Source: Bugulina stolonifera (lineage: Eukaryota; Bryozoa; Gymnolaemata; Cheilostomatida; Bugulidae). Taken from it: 64,000 nt of DNA. The stretch is from the NCBI GenBank assembly GCA_935421135.1, contig OW285196.1:7699501-7763500 (forward strand), read 5' to 3'. The position numbers and the translations under genes are program-made. This document shows, in pieces, positions 1-13,838 of this stretch. The notes beneath the pieces were generated by a model. The model made no database searches and had not been told where the DNA came from. It saw only the letters and a list, made by a program, of their open reading frames with translations. Position 1 is the stretch's first letter. Every line of letters starts with the position of its first letter.

Positions 1-299
1 TAGCACATTTAAATGGCATATGCTTTGGTCAACAATTGGTATGTCATACTAGAGTGTTTCATCGTCACAGAGGAAAAAATGAACTTGACAGTAAACACCT
101 AATCTAATCAGGTTAAAACCACAATCTACTCCTTTACTCTTCTCAGCCTTATAGGAGAATTTTGAAATATTAGTATTTGTGCATTGTGGATAAAATGTGA
201 TTTGGGTCTTTCCAAATCTTCATGAAGTGATTAGTTTGAAATATACATAATATGCTAAATTAATTTTTAAAATTATTAGCTTTTCAAATTTCAATGAGA

Positions 300-3200
300 T
301 TATGCAGTACGTAATTCTCCCGATCTTTTACCGTTATCTGCAGCCATCGCTCCAATGACTTCGTGTATCAGAACTACACAGTCATCTTCACTCTTCTCAC
401 AGCACAGGGATATGTCTTCTATGTTTTGCCACAGTTGAGCAAACAGTTGAAGCCTGACAGCGGTTGATTGTCCAACATCAACACCTAGCATTTCGCACAC
501 CTGGTAAAGCGTAGAGTTGAATATAATATGTGTAAATTCTATTAAAACATAAATATGCAGGTTATACAAGAAAAAGTCTTTCATAAAAAGAGCAACTGTC
601 TGTACCACAAACTGCACGTAAAAATCCCAATAGCCAATTAAAACTAGGATGCCAATACATGGATCATTGCTTACATATCATGACACACAAGCAGAAGTTC
701 TCTCAGTACTTACTTTTCCTTCGTCTAGTAAGGTACGAGTGTAAAGAGAGATGGTTGTTATGCACTGCAGAGTTGCATCTGAGAGAGACATGATGTCACT
801 TGGGGAATCGCGAGCATGTGAGCCTGAGTCTCGAGTATTCTTAACCCGACTGTTAAAAGAAAATGTGCGATGTAAGTCTGCTGGTTCGGATTTAGACTCA
901 GCATATTCTTGCTGGAGACATATCTTTAATAGCTTGAATTGAAAAATTAAATAACAATAATGTTGAACTTTAATCAAAAATTCTCAAAATTTTTTTACAT
1001 TTCAAATGAGTGATTCTGTTGTGAAGATCATTCGCCTCACAGTGCAAGCTCTACGTAGAAATAGTTTAAAACATTTTATGAAAAACACATACAAGGTAAA
1101 TATATCGTACATGAGCTGATTTAGCTACATATCCATGTACATCAGACTACTAATAGTATACAAAGATGAAACATGCAAACTAGAAAAATGTGTGTATTTT
1201 CAGGTATTCTGGCTCAGTAAAGTTTGCGTCCAAGCAATACACAGACTAATACACAATACACTAATACTTCCAAGATAAATGAATACTCTTATTCCGTATT
1301 TATTCAGTCATGTACGTTGTAGCTAACAGGCAAACTACATGAAAACATAGATGTGCAATGTGATTCTTCATTCATCATTACCGGATTATGTAGTTGGTAC
1401 TGTAGGTAATAAATTCCTCACACATCTGCAACGAAATAAAAAAATGTAGTAGAACATTGATAGTTGGTTTTTCCAAGGTGTGAGCCCGAAGATTTCACTT
1501 ATGGATAATAAAACATGGGTGAGGATCACTGGAGTTGTGCATTATAATTATAAGGGTACACTATAATACATGTACCATTGTACCAATGAGACAATTACAT
1601 TTGCATATACTTGTCTTTTACATTGCCGTATATACATGAATGCATGCACATTTTTTAAACTTTCCACATTGATGCTAATGGTTTGAGCTGGCAAACACAA
1701 TTTTTAACCATTCAAAGTAATTCATATTATAAACGTTTACTTGCCTTTAACCAAAGTGTGTATTTCTGTTCTAGAAATAGCTGACGTTAATATTGTGTAA
1801 GCATCAACAAATGACCAGCAAAAAAACTTGTAGACCTTTTTCCCTAAATGACAGAGGGTCTAGATAATGTAGAGAACAATTTGCCCTACCTGGCTCTGCT
1901 GACCCTGAGTCAGGTAGCTAAACAGATGCAAAGCAAGCATGATTGTGTTTCTTCCTTTCCATGTATCTAGACTGAGCTCTTCCGGTAAAGTAGAAGGTTT
2001 GGTGAGGAGCTCAATCATCCCATCCTAGCAATGATTAGCAGTTTAATTGGCAAAGCTTGACAATTCACTACATAGATGTTTGCCAGATATTTAGAGTTAT
2101 TCAGATCAGTTACTCATCATTTTTCAATAAAGCTCATGAAAACAATTTCTACCAAAGTTTTAAATGGTTAGAAGTTAGTCAAGCTATAAAACAATCTTGG
2201 ATAGTGTAGAATTTGGTTCAATCTTTTTATTATTAATTTTCAATTATCTATGGATGCCATTACTAATGTCAGCTGAGAAATAGGCAATTAGCAAAAAAGA
2301 AAACATTTTCATGCGGTCTCTTCCTGCATGACCTTTCCTTGTGGCAGTTACAAAATTGTTGTTGTGCAATGTATTATGTTGCTACGCACTACACAACATC
2401 TATGCAACTTGCATTATTAAACAACTTGTAATCATTAAACTACATGAAGCCTGAACAGTTACATTAAAGCTGCATTTACACTACACCAACTCCGACACCA
2501 ACTCCGTCTTTTCTGCCCAACTCCGGCAAAGTTGGTGTAGTGTAAACACAAAAGTCGGTGTCGGTGTTGGAGATCCCTATTGTCGGAGACGGAGTTGGAG
2601 CAACCCAACAGTGCTGGGTTACTCCGGCAAGTCGGAGGGTATTGACCAATCAGAAATCAGTATTTTAATTATAGCTAGCATCTGTTTTGCAAATCTAGGA
2701 TTGGCTCTGGATTATTGATGATAAACCTAAAGCTTTATTATGGGGAAAACCTTCCCTAGCACTAGCTATTCAAAGTGATACTCACAAAACTTTAATTTGA
2801 AGTACATGTATAATTTCCAATAGCTAAGGTTATAACTATCAGCCATTTCACAAATCTAGGATTAGCTGTTGATCATACATGTAGATGATAAATCCAAAGC
2901 TTTTTGCTTATTTGCTATAATCACAGTACATGTACACTTGTACAAGCATGCTTGCTGATGTGGGTACTGGCCATTAATTGATTGCGTGGTCAACAACGAG
3001 TTGGTATAGTGTAAACACATAGTTGGGAATCGGAGTTGGTGTTGGAGGTTGGAGTTGGTGACGGAGTTGGTGTTGGAGTTGGTGTAGTGTAAACGCACCT
3101 TAATACTTACCAACTTTGGAGAACCTCTTAATGTCTTTCGTAAGCACGATGATAGCTCACCGCAGTTAGGTTGACTAGATGACTGAAGAGTCACTTCATC

Positions 3201-6200
3201 ATACAAAATGCTGAGCATAGTCTTGTTTGAATGACAAACCTGCAAGCAGTTGGTTTTCATCTCATTTATATACAGAAGGCACCACATCTGGTATCCTATT
3301 GGCATGGGCAACAAAAATTTCTGCCAGATGATGTGGCAAAAATAATATACACATTTGTATAACATTGACTACTGAAAAATATGGCTAGCCGATACATGCA
3401 CACAATGACTAAATCCATCAGAAATATGATTCAGTAGTTCTGCTTTATTAGGAGTGTCATGTCATGTGTAGGTCTACCTTTCTCCATGATACGACTCGAT
3501 CATCAAACTGCTCTCTGGTACCAGAGAAAAATAGCAGCTCCTTCAGCTCCATTCTGCCCTTCTGGTAGAGTTCGGGATCCAAAAAGTATTTTAAGAGAAT
3601 TGGGTCTTTATAGTTTGACAACAGATTGTGCAGATTTTTAGGAATGAAGGTCATTTCGGCTGTTCGGCAGTGATCACTGATATATCCAATACCCTTCATT
3701 GCTATCATTTGTCTAATAGCGAGATAGCTGTAAACAAATATAATGGGCTAATGTTATAAAGCTAAACTTCAGCAATTAATTGCACTACAAAATTCACTAA
3801 AAGTGCGTTTACACTACACCAACTTCGACACCAACTCCGACACCAACTCCGACACCAACTCCGACACCAACTCCGACACCAACTCCGACACCAACTCCGA
3901 CACCAACTCCGACACCAACTCCGTTTTTTCTGCCCAACTCCGGCAAAGTTGGTGTAGTGTAAACACAAAAGTCGGTGTCGGTGTTGGAGATCCCTATTGT
4001 CGGAGACGAAGTTGGAGCAACCCGACAGTACTGGGTTACTCCGACAAGTCGGAGGCTATTGACCAATCAGAAATTGGGAGAGATGATATAGCATTTAACT
4101 ATGCTGCCTCATTCTGATCAATAAAGTACAGAAGGGCGCTAGGAAATACAGGTAAGTTCAACTGAAATATACATCTCTTTTTAAATTTGTTAATTGGTTG
4201 TCATATTGCTGTTGTATGTAACACGCTCAATTTTGGTTTACTTACCATGGTTGTTGATTTGCTTGCTGGAAACCCTCTGAACAGCATGCTAATAGCGCGG
4301 TGACTTTTTCTCTGTCTACATCAGTAGAAAGAATTAAGCCCACGGCATCGGCAATATCCTTTTTTGCTTCAACAATTGCCATTAGCGATTGTGTAGATGG
4401 GATTCGAGTTTCAGTAGCTGCAATTCTCTTAAATGTTGAAGGAAGCTGCTTCAGCAAGTTGTCTGCTAGCTGCAATTTTGTAGAATCTTCCACTTTTGTT
4501 TCCTAAAATTATTGAATCTTTGAAGTAGATTTCTTTTGAATATGTATGTTCAGCCCTTTAACTGGCTTCAGCCTACATGATGAAAATCAAAGTACTGTTG
4601 TACCAATGGTAGAAAGCTAATTAAGATGATTTATTGCCAAAAAGATTGCAGCCAAAAGTTTTGGACCTATATTTTGGACCCAACTTACTGAAAACGATAG
4701 CAATAAATTCTGTGTATGTTATTAGTTGAACTGTAAAACAGGAATGGAACAAAAACTAATGCTTTACTATCCTAATACTTAGTTACAGGAGTGTAAAGCT
4801 GAATATCAAAAGGTGTACACATCCCAGGTGTCAGAAATCAAGCCAACATAATTATGCTATCGCTCAGCCGAACCGGAAAACGCATGTATTAAAGGTGAGC
4901 AATAAAATGGCTTTGCTTGGCTACAATAAATAGACCCATAAGTGTTATATATCGTATGCATGAGAATCTTTTCGGAACATTGTATCAACTGTCAAATTTT
5001 GTTAAATGTTGGTTCATCGACTTAAATCTCACCTTCAGGCCTGACATTATCATTGCCAAAGTTTCAGGTGTAGGTATGCGACCGTTCTTAAGCCAGTTGT
5101 CAATTAGTCGTATAACCAAACCCTTCTGCAACCCTCTCATTAGGTGATTGAGGATAAATTGTCGAAGAATTGGTGTGTATTCAACGATCATGTTGCTGTT
5201 GAAGAAGTTTCGGCCGCGTGTGATTGGTTCACAAAATTCACTGAAGAGCACGTCGTTTAACAGCGATTCTACTACACTATCTTCAACTTCCTCCTTGTCT
5301 GTACACACAACCCCAGTGATGAAGTTCATGAAGAATCTGTTCAACCTTTCTCGCAGACTTCTGAACTTTAGTATTCCTTCAAGATACTTATTGCTGTCAC
5401 TGCAACATAATGTATTCATACAATTTTGGAATTATTCAATTTCAAATTAATAAGAACCATATGTGAGGGTATTAACGACCAGGCATACCAGCTATAATAT
5501 GCATCTCCTGCAGATTCTGCCGTCTTATTGGCCTTAAACCACTTTGATTATGAAAAATCATAGGCAATGACATGAAATGACAAAAAATTAGCAATTGCAG
5601 TAGTCAGTGTCAGGCATTTTGAAATCTCTGCAAAAAACAGCAGGTTAGGCCTACATGCACTTTCACAACAATCAGAGGGTAAGAGAGGAAGGAGACTCGT
5701 CTCCGAGAATTTTGTGTTTGATGTTCTTCTTGGTTTAAGAAGATGAGCACATGAGTCGCTGGTGTTGACCGAGTATACGATATATTTGAACCAATATGCA
5801 CCTCCGCATCTCTAAACATGTATAACTGCATTTGTATTGCAGCATAACCATGTACATGTACATGTGCACATCTTTGGCCCCTATTGCATCCAATAAAAAT
5901 TATTTCTTTTGAGAGATATACATCGCTGTTTATTTAGAGAACCTATAGTTTGAGCACTATTTTTATTTAGTGGGGGCATATTGTAGGGCCCACAAACTAG
6001 CCTACCAACTAAAGTGGTATCCGAACTACAATGCACATGTGTATGCCATCGATCAGACTAAGTATATGGAGTCCTGATGTCAGGGAAACGTGTTGCACAA
6101 ACTGACTCATTTTAACTGCGATTTCAGCGCTTGCACTTTTTATTTATTATGAAAGAGCAAAGTTGAATTAAATTTGGGTTTCAGCTTCACCAATTGCAGT

Positions 6201-9200
6201 AAGTTTAAGTCTATTAGCATTATCTTTGCTTTTTTTGTTGAACAAGCTGGTATTTTTGCAAAATTTGTCAGTTTATGGTGAGATACGCAATTTTCTTCAA
6301 ATCTGGCGATTATACTTGGCGATATCTATCGTATCCCAGTGAAACATTGTAATGTTTTATGGGTAGGTCATACTGGTGCCGAGGTAGACACAAGTGTGGG
6401 AAGTACTTGGGAGTGGTCTGCAAAGTTGTACTTCCACCATTACATAAAGAGTGAACAGTTATGTAGCTCTCACTAGTGTTGTAAGGACGCAGGCCTGATG
6501 CTTAGACTCGTTGAAGGGTCAAGGATTGGCGTAGGTCCGAAGTCTATACTCCTCAAGAGTGTAGAAGTTCTTAATATTGAGCTAGGGATGTAGGCCCTAT
6601 GCTTAGACTCACTGAAGAGTCAAGGATCGGCGTAGGTCTGAGATTTATACTCATAGAGAGTGTTGAAAGAGTATTATACGAGTATGAGGACGAACTCGGG
6701 TGCTAAAGGTTCAAAAGGACCAAGGCTGGAGCTGCCTACCTGCAAGAGTAAGACTCTGTAGGTTGAGTTGAGAAATGTTGCTTTAATAGAGCGCAATCAA
6801 CAACTGACTAGCATAAGAAAATGTACTTGCTTTCATACTAATCAGTTTCCGGTAAAAGTTCCGATAAAAAGCCTGATAGAGTATCAGGTGAGGCGATAGA
6901 GTATCAGCCCCGGAAATTGCATAACAATATGGTTGAAAAGTGCCCGAGGTCCAGCCTAAAAAGGGTCGGCCATCACAAAAAGGGTTTATAATCATGTGAA
7001 AGATATTAGATGTAAAAACTGGCATAATCTGAGACGTCGGCCATAATTTATAATAGGCAGAAGACTTAGAATAGTTAGTACAATAATATCAACTTGCTAT
7101 AATGGTGCGTAATGCATAGTAAACAATAATAGACAAGTTTGATGATATATTTTTAGCAAGGAAATTGTTTTTGAGCAGTCAGAGGCTTGTTTCAAATCCA
7201 TGAAAATACCAGTCCCTGACTGGGGTTTGAACCCGGGGCCTCTACGGCACCTAATCGCCTAGCACATTGAACAGAACATGCTACCCACTGCACCAGCTCA
7301 GCAACCTTAAGAAAGGCCTTAGTTCATTACTGTTATATTAAAAAGCACTAAATGTATAATGAAACATGCATGCACTCAGTGAATAAAGACTATTTAACAA
7401 GTTATTTAAAGTTATGTGCTAGTATTCTTCAGAAATGAAATGGTAGGCATTACTCGAAATTTGAACTAGAGTGATAAATACATGTACATGCAATTTAGCT
7501 GAGTCTTGAATGTTTCATGAGGAGAGACGAAACGGGGAGGTGAGAGAATGAGAGAGTCATTGCCATTGTAGAGGTGAAAGCTACATGTATGTATGTAACT
7601 TAAAGTAGTAAGTACTCCACATTCAAAAACATTAAATACTCTCCAACATTTGCGCATTCTGTCTTGAAACTGTATAAAGCCAGACTGGAAAGTGATCACA
7701 TTTTTTAAATAAATAAATTCATTGGCTATATTTGTAAGTATCATTTGCCGCAACCATCAAACCTATTTCTCAGCAAATTCATCTACTTGTTTGACTGAAT
7801 GTCAATACTTACCTTTGTGTTTCTGTGTTGTGGTCATAGACGTAGTCCTTGGGCACAACTTTGAGACAGTCTTCTTCAGGGCATTTTAGATCTGGTTGTT
7901 GGGAGCAGCCGTGGCATATCCAATGTTTGCAAGGAAGGATAACGAGGAATTCAATCATTTCCTCACAGTCGTTAGGACACTCACCAATATCCCTAAAATT
8001 GCCACACTCAGTTCAAGACTCTTACTCAGTTAATTTAAGTCACAATTTTTAGTCCATTAAAAAGGATCCGAGACTTGAACATAATATGGCTAAAAAATAT
8101 GTTTAACATGAAATTTTGATTAGATTATTGGCTATGGTAAATTTTATTTTGAAATATTCAGTAACTATGTTTTTCATTGGTAGGCTGTAAAATGCATTGT
8201 ACAAGAATTACCATAACTTATATTAGTGGAATTATAACAAATTTTACGCTAAAAGCGTGGCATGTTGATTTAGAATTTGAGCATTTTGTACCACTTTAAA
8301 AATATTTCACTGAAACTTCAATAATAGCTCAATAATAATGCAAAATAATTGAAGCTAAACATGGTTGAAACTTGAATTTCCGGTGACCAGTAGAGGTCTA
8401 ACTTGCAACGTAAAAGTTGTAAATAATCACTAAAGGGAATTGGCTTGTAACTTAGCTAAGAGTTTGCCATGATAAATGTACAATGTAGTGTAGCAAAATG
8501 CTTTGAAACATCTCTGCTATTAGAAAGGTCCATTATCTAATAGTTGTAGTCTACATCATTTATGTAGCATTAAAAGCATATATCATGTAACTACATTTTA
8601 GTACACATGTGCATGCACCACAATAACATCTGTAAAGACATAATAACTTATAACTTGCCAAACTTCTTGATTGATGAAACTTTGATCTACATGTATAATT
8701 ACTCTTTTTATAATCCTTCTTGAGATGCAGCATGCCACTGATTTTCTATATTAAGGGCAATGTTGTAAGCTTCAAATCTACTTTGGTTTGAGCTCTATCA
8801 TGTACATGTATACACAAAAAGTCAAAATTGAACTAAAAATAAATCTGTTGTTAAAACATTCGAGTTGGATTGGTGTTTTACATGACAACCACATTTGAGG
8901 AACTATATTGTAGCACTAACAAGATCACAATAAACAAAGTTGATGTTGATTCCAAAGCATCCATATATGGAGAGCGTAATGAAGGTAGCTATATACTCTG
9001 AGATTTACAAATATCCACAGGCAAAATGTTTCAGTGAGGGACACATGACAAACACCATGGTTTTAGCATTCATAGAAATATAAAATTGTCAGCATAAGTG
9101 TAAGAAACTTACTGATCCAGAAGTCCAAAGCCCTCCAAAAGCGTATCCTTAAGAAATTCTTTGACTTCCTCGAAAGGTGAATCTTTGACAGCCTGTAGAA

Positions 9201-12200
9201 GAAAGTTTAGATAATATTGTTGCGAGGCAGGACATTCCTTTGTAGCCTCAGCCTACACCAGTCTAACACTTAATGCACATTAGTGCCTTGGCAGTTGTCG
9301 CAATCTTATGAACTAAGTACATTGTACATAAAATGTTATGCTCTTTATTAGTATACATATTTTATGCACAGTTGTACTATGTTGTTTACATGCATTACAT
9401 TGTATTCGTATTATTTAGTGTTTTAGTTCACATGTACTGGGAAGACATGACTCAATTTTAATGAGTCATATACTGCATATTCTATTTATAGCCAAGTATT
9501 CAGTTGGATAACATTATTACGTAATAGTGTAATAGAATATTCCTCTTTTTCCATATATGGTTATTATGATTCTTGGTAATTCTCGAATGTTCTAGAAGTA
9601 CTAAATTTAGTACATAAGCAGAGACAGTTCAGAATACATTAGACCATGGTTAAGGAATAATAAAGGATATTATAGAATCAACAAAGCTACACTCAGTGCT
9701 TATATCACTATAGCAATACCAGCAGTATACTAATGTATTACAAAGGAACCTTTCTACCAAAAAATATTTACTGAACTGTCACATCACCTCCACAGTTTCG
9801 TGACAATGTGCGTCTCCTACCTTTGCTGCAAGTAGAACGACCCTCAACCTATTACACTGCATGCTTTGCTAAACTACTCTCATTTTAATAGCTTTACAGG
9901 CTAATCAATAACTGTTCTATGCTACCTCTATGCTACCTCTATGCTACCTCTATGCTACCTCTATGCTACCTCTATGCTACCTCTATGCTTCCTATCTTAC
10001 TCTCACTTTACTTAGCTAACAATTTCTTTTGACACTTTTTGCTATATTGAGAAGTGGTACTCTTCCAAACTTGCAAAACCAACAATAAGAAAAGAAAAAA
10101 TTTGTACTACAATCTATACCTAATGAATGTCCACGGCTTCACAACCTCATATTTGGCTTTTATTGTTTGATACCAATATGGAATATTATACAATGCTGTA
10201 TGAATATTTTCTTCTGTATTGACAGTCATAGAATAATCTCTACTCTCTACACCTGAAAATCTGCCATACCAGCCAGATTTGGCAGCTAGACCTCCTAGTA
10301 GAGGAAGAAAACAAAGATCAGAGGAGGATCCTATTGATCATTCGATCCTAATTTGATTCTACTTGATGACTTTTACACTACCTTTGACTTTCTTCATTAG
10401 GTGACGTGACTCTAACATAATTTTTATCAAATATACAATGTACATGACTGCATACTTTTACTTGACTTCTTAATTGAATATGCGCAAGTCTGGAGTTTGT
10501 TCAGACAAGTAGAATACATCTATGCTTTAGGTTGAAGTTAGAATGCTTCCATAACTGCAAACAATAGTATGTAATGTAAATCTAGTAGTTTTTAAGCACA
10601 AAAGAACAATTATAATTTCATACCTTTTTGTAGAAGTGGAGGTTGCATAAATCATGTTTTCCTGTCTGTATGTCTTTTTCGGTTGGAGCTATGACATATT
10701 CAACATAGATATTCTTGATGTTAATCTTCGTCCAAAGGTTCCTGTCAAGTTGGAACATAATTTATATAGTCAGCATGCTAATAGGCTTCGCAATACTTTC
10801 GACTCTACTAGATTCATGTAAGTCTTCATGGATCTTTTGTATGTTCATCAGAATTCGCTAATCCAAGTTCTGATTGAGAACGGTGATAATCGTTGATGAG
10901 CAACGACCTTGCAAAAAATTGATGGCTGTTGTTGCTGCACTCATTGGGGTATTGTAGACATGAACTACATTTGCTCAAATTAAACAAGAAACCTAATTTG
11001 TTTAGTCAACATAAAAGGCTATTTGGTTACCTAACATCTTCGATTCCTTCAGATAGCTGATAGTCGTGACTCTCATGCAATTTCAAGATCCTTTCTGCCA
11101 TCTGGCCACACTGTTCCACGGCGTCTACCCACTTGCCAGGATTTTGCAATATATAGTCCATCTGGTTACTTTTCTCCAGTAGAAGATCCAGCAGGCAGTG
11201 CAAAGTGATGATGTCACATGTCTGAGTAGTGAAGTGGAATTTCATATAGTTTTGAATTTTTCAGTATTAAAATTTATAGGAATCGACCTACAGATTACTT
11301 AGCAACCGACAAAAATATCCCAGAACTTCTCATGCACATGTACATTATTGTAATTATTGTAAAATTATTACTGCATTGTCAAGGAATTCCAAAATATACC
11401 TCACCTTTGATTTGACTTCTTTCTGTTTGGCGATTACTGTAGAATGAAATTCTGGTAGCATATCATTCCAAGAGTAGTTGAAAATGATGGACAAGTTTGA
11501 AAAAACTTGTTTTAGCTTTTCAAAAGCAAGATGAACATGAACAACAGAACGCTCTGGCAAGTTCTTCACAATTTCATACCCAACAACCTACAATTAGGGT
11601 ACAGACTATATAGTATAGACAAATTTAGAAATGACTGTGCAAACTACAATATCTAAGTTTGATACCTTTATGATATGATATATTATACCGATTGTGGATG
11701 CATTCTGTTGAACACATTATAATTGACAGTACATATTTTTTTAGAATCAAGTACAAAATGCTAATATTGGGTATACCACTGGCGTAAAACATTGATTCCC
11801 AATATGTTCTGGTATATTGAACAAGAGATGGAATAACAGCATTAGGAGAGAAATACTAGAAGCTCTACACATTAGACATTAGACAAAGCAAACCAAAATA
11901 CAAGGGCAATTATATCTTTTAAAGCTATTTTGCATCTAACTAAAAAGTATCATTAATGAGCAAGGTAGATTTTTACTTTTTATTATATTATTAGTGTAAA
12001 TATTTTATATCTCAAACATATACCTTTTGCTATTTTAGCGTTATTTTTTTCATCAATACTAATTTCTACTGCATATATTCTAATTTTATTCTACACTTAA
12101 TCTATCCCTTTAATTCTCATAGCTATTTCTCTTTGGTACTTTATTCATCTTTTATTTATCCAGTATATAAGAGTATCTTCCTGTTTTTCCTCCGATGATG

Positions 12201-13838
12201 ATGATTGAATGAGCAGAGAGTTTGTAAGCTCAAATAGAGAAAAACTGAAGCTATTCTTATTCCATGACAGGTATGACCAACTGCGTTGAACTACATTAAA
12301 GGGGTTATGCCACGTGTTTTCAGGGACTCAGCTATCTAGTGGCACAATAATATTGAGTGATTAGATATTTACTATTCTAGTACTGTTAGTTATCCTATGC
12401 TTGCGGCTTCCGGGTTATATTTAGAACAACTAGACCACAACGCAATGTATAGGCATGTAGAATAACGCAATGATAGCCGCTGTATACAGTGTGGCCAAAT
12501 GAAATACCGGACCTACCAATAAAGGCAGCTAGTTATTTCCAGCAAAAATAAAGCCCAGAAAAATTCAAAAACTAGCACAAGTTATCCTACTGCTATATTA
12601 GTAAATCCTGTGAAATCATTTGTTCACTACTGTACTCTTTCTATGCAAACAGCCTGAATTCAACAACTTTCTCTATATGACGTAAAGCACGCAGTTGCGT
12701 CTTCATAACAAAGTTGCGTTTGGATCAGCATCCAATAGTGCTAATGAGTCAAGCATGGGCAAGAGGACACAACTCTGCTTATAGTAGCACAAATGCAATA
12801 AACCTAAGTAAGAGATGCTGCTTTGAACATAGACATAAACCACATGTCACAACCCCTTTAAATGGCGAAATGAAAAAATTTCACTTTGCCCATTTTACTA
12901 CAAATGACATATACTTGTATGTAGCGTTGGGTCAAAGCAGATGTTATAGGACTAAAATTCATTTAATAGTCTAAAGTGGTACAGTGTAATCCACCATAAA
13001 ATTTTGACATGCTACAACATGCTACAACTCAAATACACAAACAAATATTGTTGTTCCAGTTGTGGTAGTCACTGAAGCAATTTCTTCCTTCTGTGAAGCA
13101 GAGTCTAACTTGGCATTTTGAGCATTGTTTACTGAGCATAATAGTTGGCATTGTGTAAACGCATAGCTGGGAGTTGGAGTTGATGTTGGAGGTTGGAGTT
13201 GGTGACGGAGTTAGTGTAGTGTAAACGTTATCGTTATCTGCTCATGAGATTATTTTAGCAAAGGAAATATACATACTAACAACTAGTTGTTATTTACAAT
13301 GTCCTGTACTTGTCCATGTACATGTACATTGTACATGTGTACATGTTTATGTGCAATGCTACTAGTCTTCTGCTCATCGTTCATTAAAATTATAATAATT
13401 TGCAGAGTAGCGATTGAAACAATTGAAATTCTAACATACAAAATATAAAAGTTGGTTAAGTGTTTACGGAAAATAACTTGAATCCTAACACCCAGTCTCG
13501 CCTGATTCCAACTGTTTATGAATTAGTGTATTGAAACTCATCTTGTTCTACCTCTACTTTACATATTTTATTAGAATAAATGTTTCACTCTACAAACAAC
13601 TCCCAATATGAGCTACATGTAGGTAATTAAGAATCAAGCAAGTACTTTTTTGAAGATATATTATTTGGAGATCTTACTTGATGTTCAGATTCACTTGTGC
13701 AGGGGTGGGACATGTGCACAAAGTCAACAAGGTAGGCATCTATCAGTTCACTGTTTAGGCTGACATTGTCCGAGTGCACGACCAGTGATCCTAGACAACA
13801 ACTCTCAAATTCTTGAATGACAGTCTCACCATCGTGAT
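300..13838 (-). CDS. RNF213/mysterin-like RING E3 ubiquitin ligase, partial
   Basis: Thirteen exons in compatible phase: 13838-13678, 11587-11405, 11221-11031, 10741-10624, 9192-9113, 7992-7813, 5393-5033, 4502-4246, 3727-3478, 3239-3111, 2024-1890, 932-714, 500-300; together about 820 residues. The exon at 7992-7813 encodes a RING-like zinc site, CPNDC, then LPCKHWICHGC, then KCPEEDC. The exon at 5393-5033 (FFMNFITGVVC, then TPILRQFILNHLMRG) resembles the helical E3 region that follows the RING in RNF213. RNF213 is a giant AAA+ ubiquitin ligase of about 5,200 residues in human, acting in the cytosol in lipid-droplet and antimicrobial defence. Here no Walker motifs or AAA+ exons are visible. 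The first exon starts in mid-codon, so at least one upstream exon exists. The last exon either stops at 300-302 or splices at a possible donor near 333, which would let the gene run past the left edge. The family assignment comes from remembered layout, not alignment. Confidence 0.68.
2464..3103. mobile_element. TTAA-flanked MITE with TTTACACTACACC inverted ends
   Basis: TTAA at 2464-2467 and 3100-3103 bounds a segment with imperfect terminal inverted repeats reading AGSTGCRTTTACACTACACC inwards from both ends. The inside is built of CCAACTCCGACA-type dodecamers and has no coding potential. The TTAA target is typical of piggyBac-type transposition, but the terminal bases are not the canonical CCYT, so superfamily is open. 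It lies in an RNF213-like intron and abuts the splice donor of the exon ending at 3111. Confidence 0.65.
3803..4078. repeat. 12-bp minisatellite inside a relative of the 2464-3103 MITE
   Basis: About eight tandem copies of ACACCAACTCCG (3830-3922) follow a GTGCGTTTACACTACACC end. An opposing GTTGGTGTAGTGTAAACAC lies at 3948-3966, and then a segment nearly identical to 2540-2650. The repeat keeps several frames open on both strands, so the small ORFs here are spurious. It sits in the RNF213-like intron between exons 4502-4246 and 3727-3478. Confidence 0.75.
6348..7143 (-). mobile_element. LTR family B, solo copy
   Basis: Begins on the plus strand with TGTAATGTTTTATGGG, the complement of an LTR 3' end. 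It shares most of its length with 16481-17158, up to a common CAAGTTT. Shared blocks include the inverted polyadenylation and promoter region and a segment with repeated GGTAAAAAGCC and AAAAAGGGTCGGCCAT motifs. No internal retrotransposon genes adjoin it. A SINE begins immediately after it. Confidence 0.65.
7146..7315 (-). mobile_element. tRNA-derived SINE, family 1
   Basis: On the minus strand it reads an A-box-like TGGTGCAGTGG, a GTTCTGTTCAATGTGCTAGG segment and a B-box GGTTCAAACCC, then a unique tail (CCATGGATTTGAAACAAG-like) ending in TTGCTAAAAATAT. The same arrangement recurs at 39053-39200 and 52612-52810, and the tail alone at 28121-28277. Confidence 0.8.
9916..9992. repeat. 11-bp minisatellite TCTATGCTACC
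   Basis: Six perfect copies and one variant (TCTATGCTTCC) in tandem, in the RNF213-like intron between exons 10741-10624 and 9192-9113. No coding or regulatory role is evident. Confidence 0.9.
13146..13228. repeat. Fragment of the TTTACACTACACC repeat family
   Basis: Runs from TTGTGTAAACGCATAGCTGG to GTTAGTGTAGTGTAAACG and matches the right-hand part of the element at 2464-3103 (2995-3100). It lies in the intron between exons 13838-13678 and 11587-11405. Only this end of the element is present. Confidence 0.65.
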
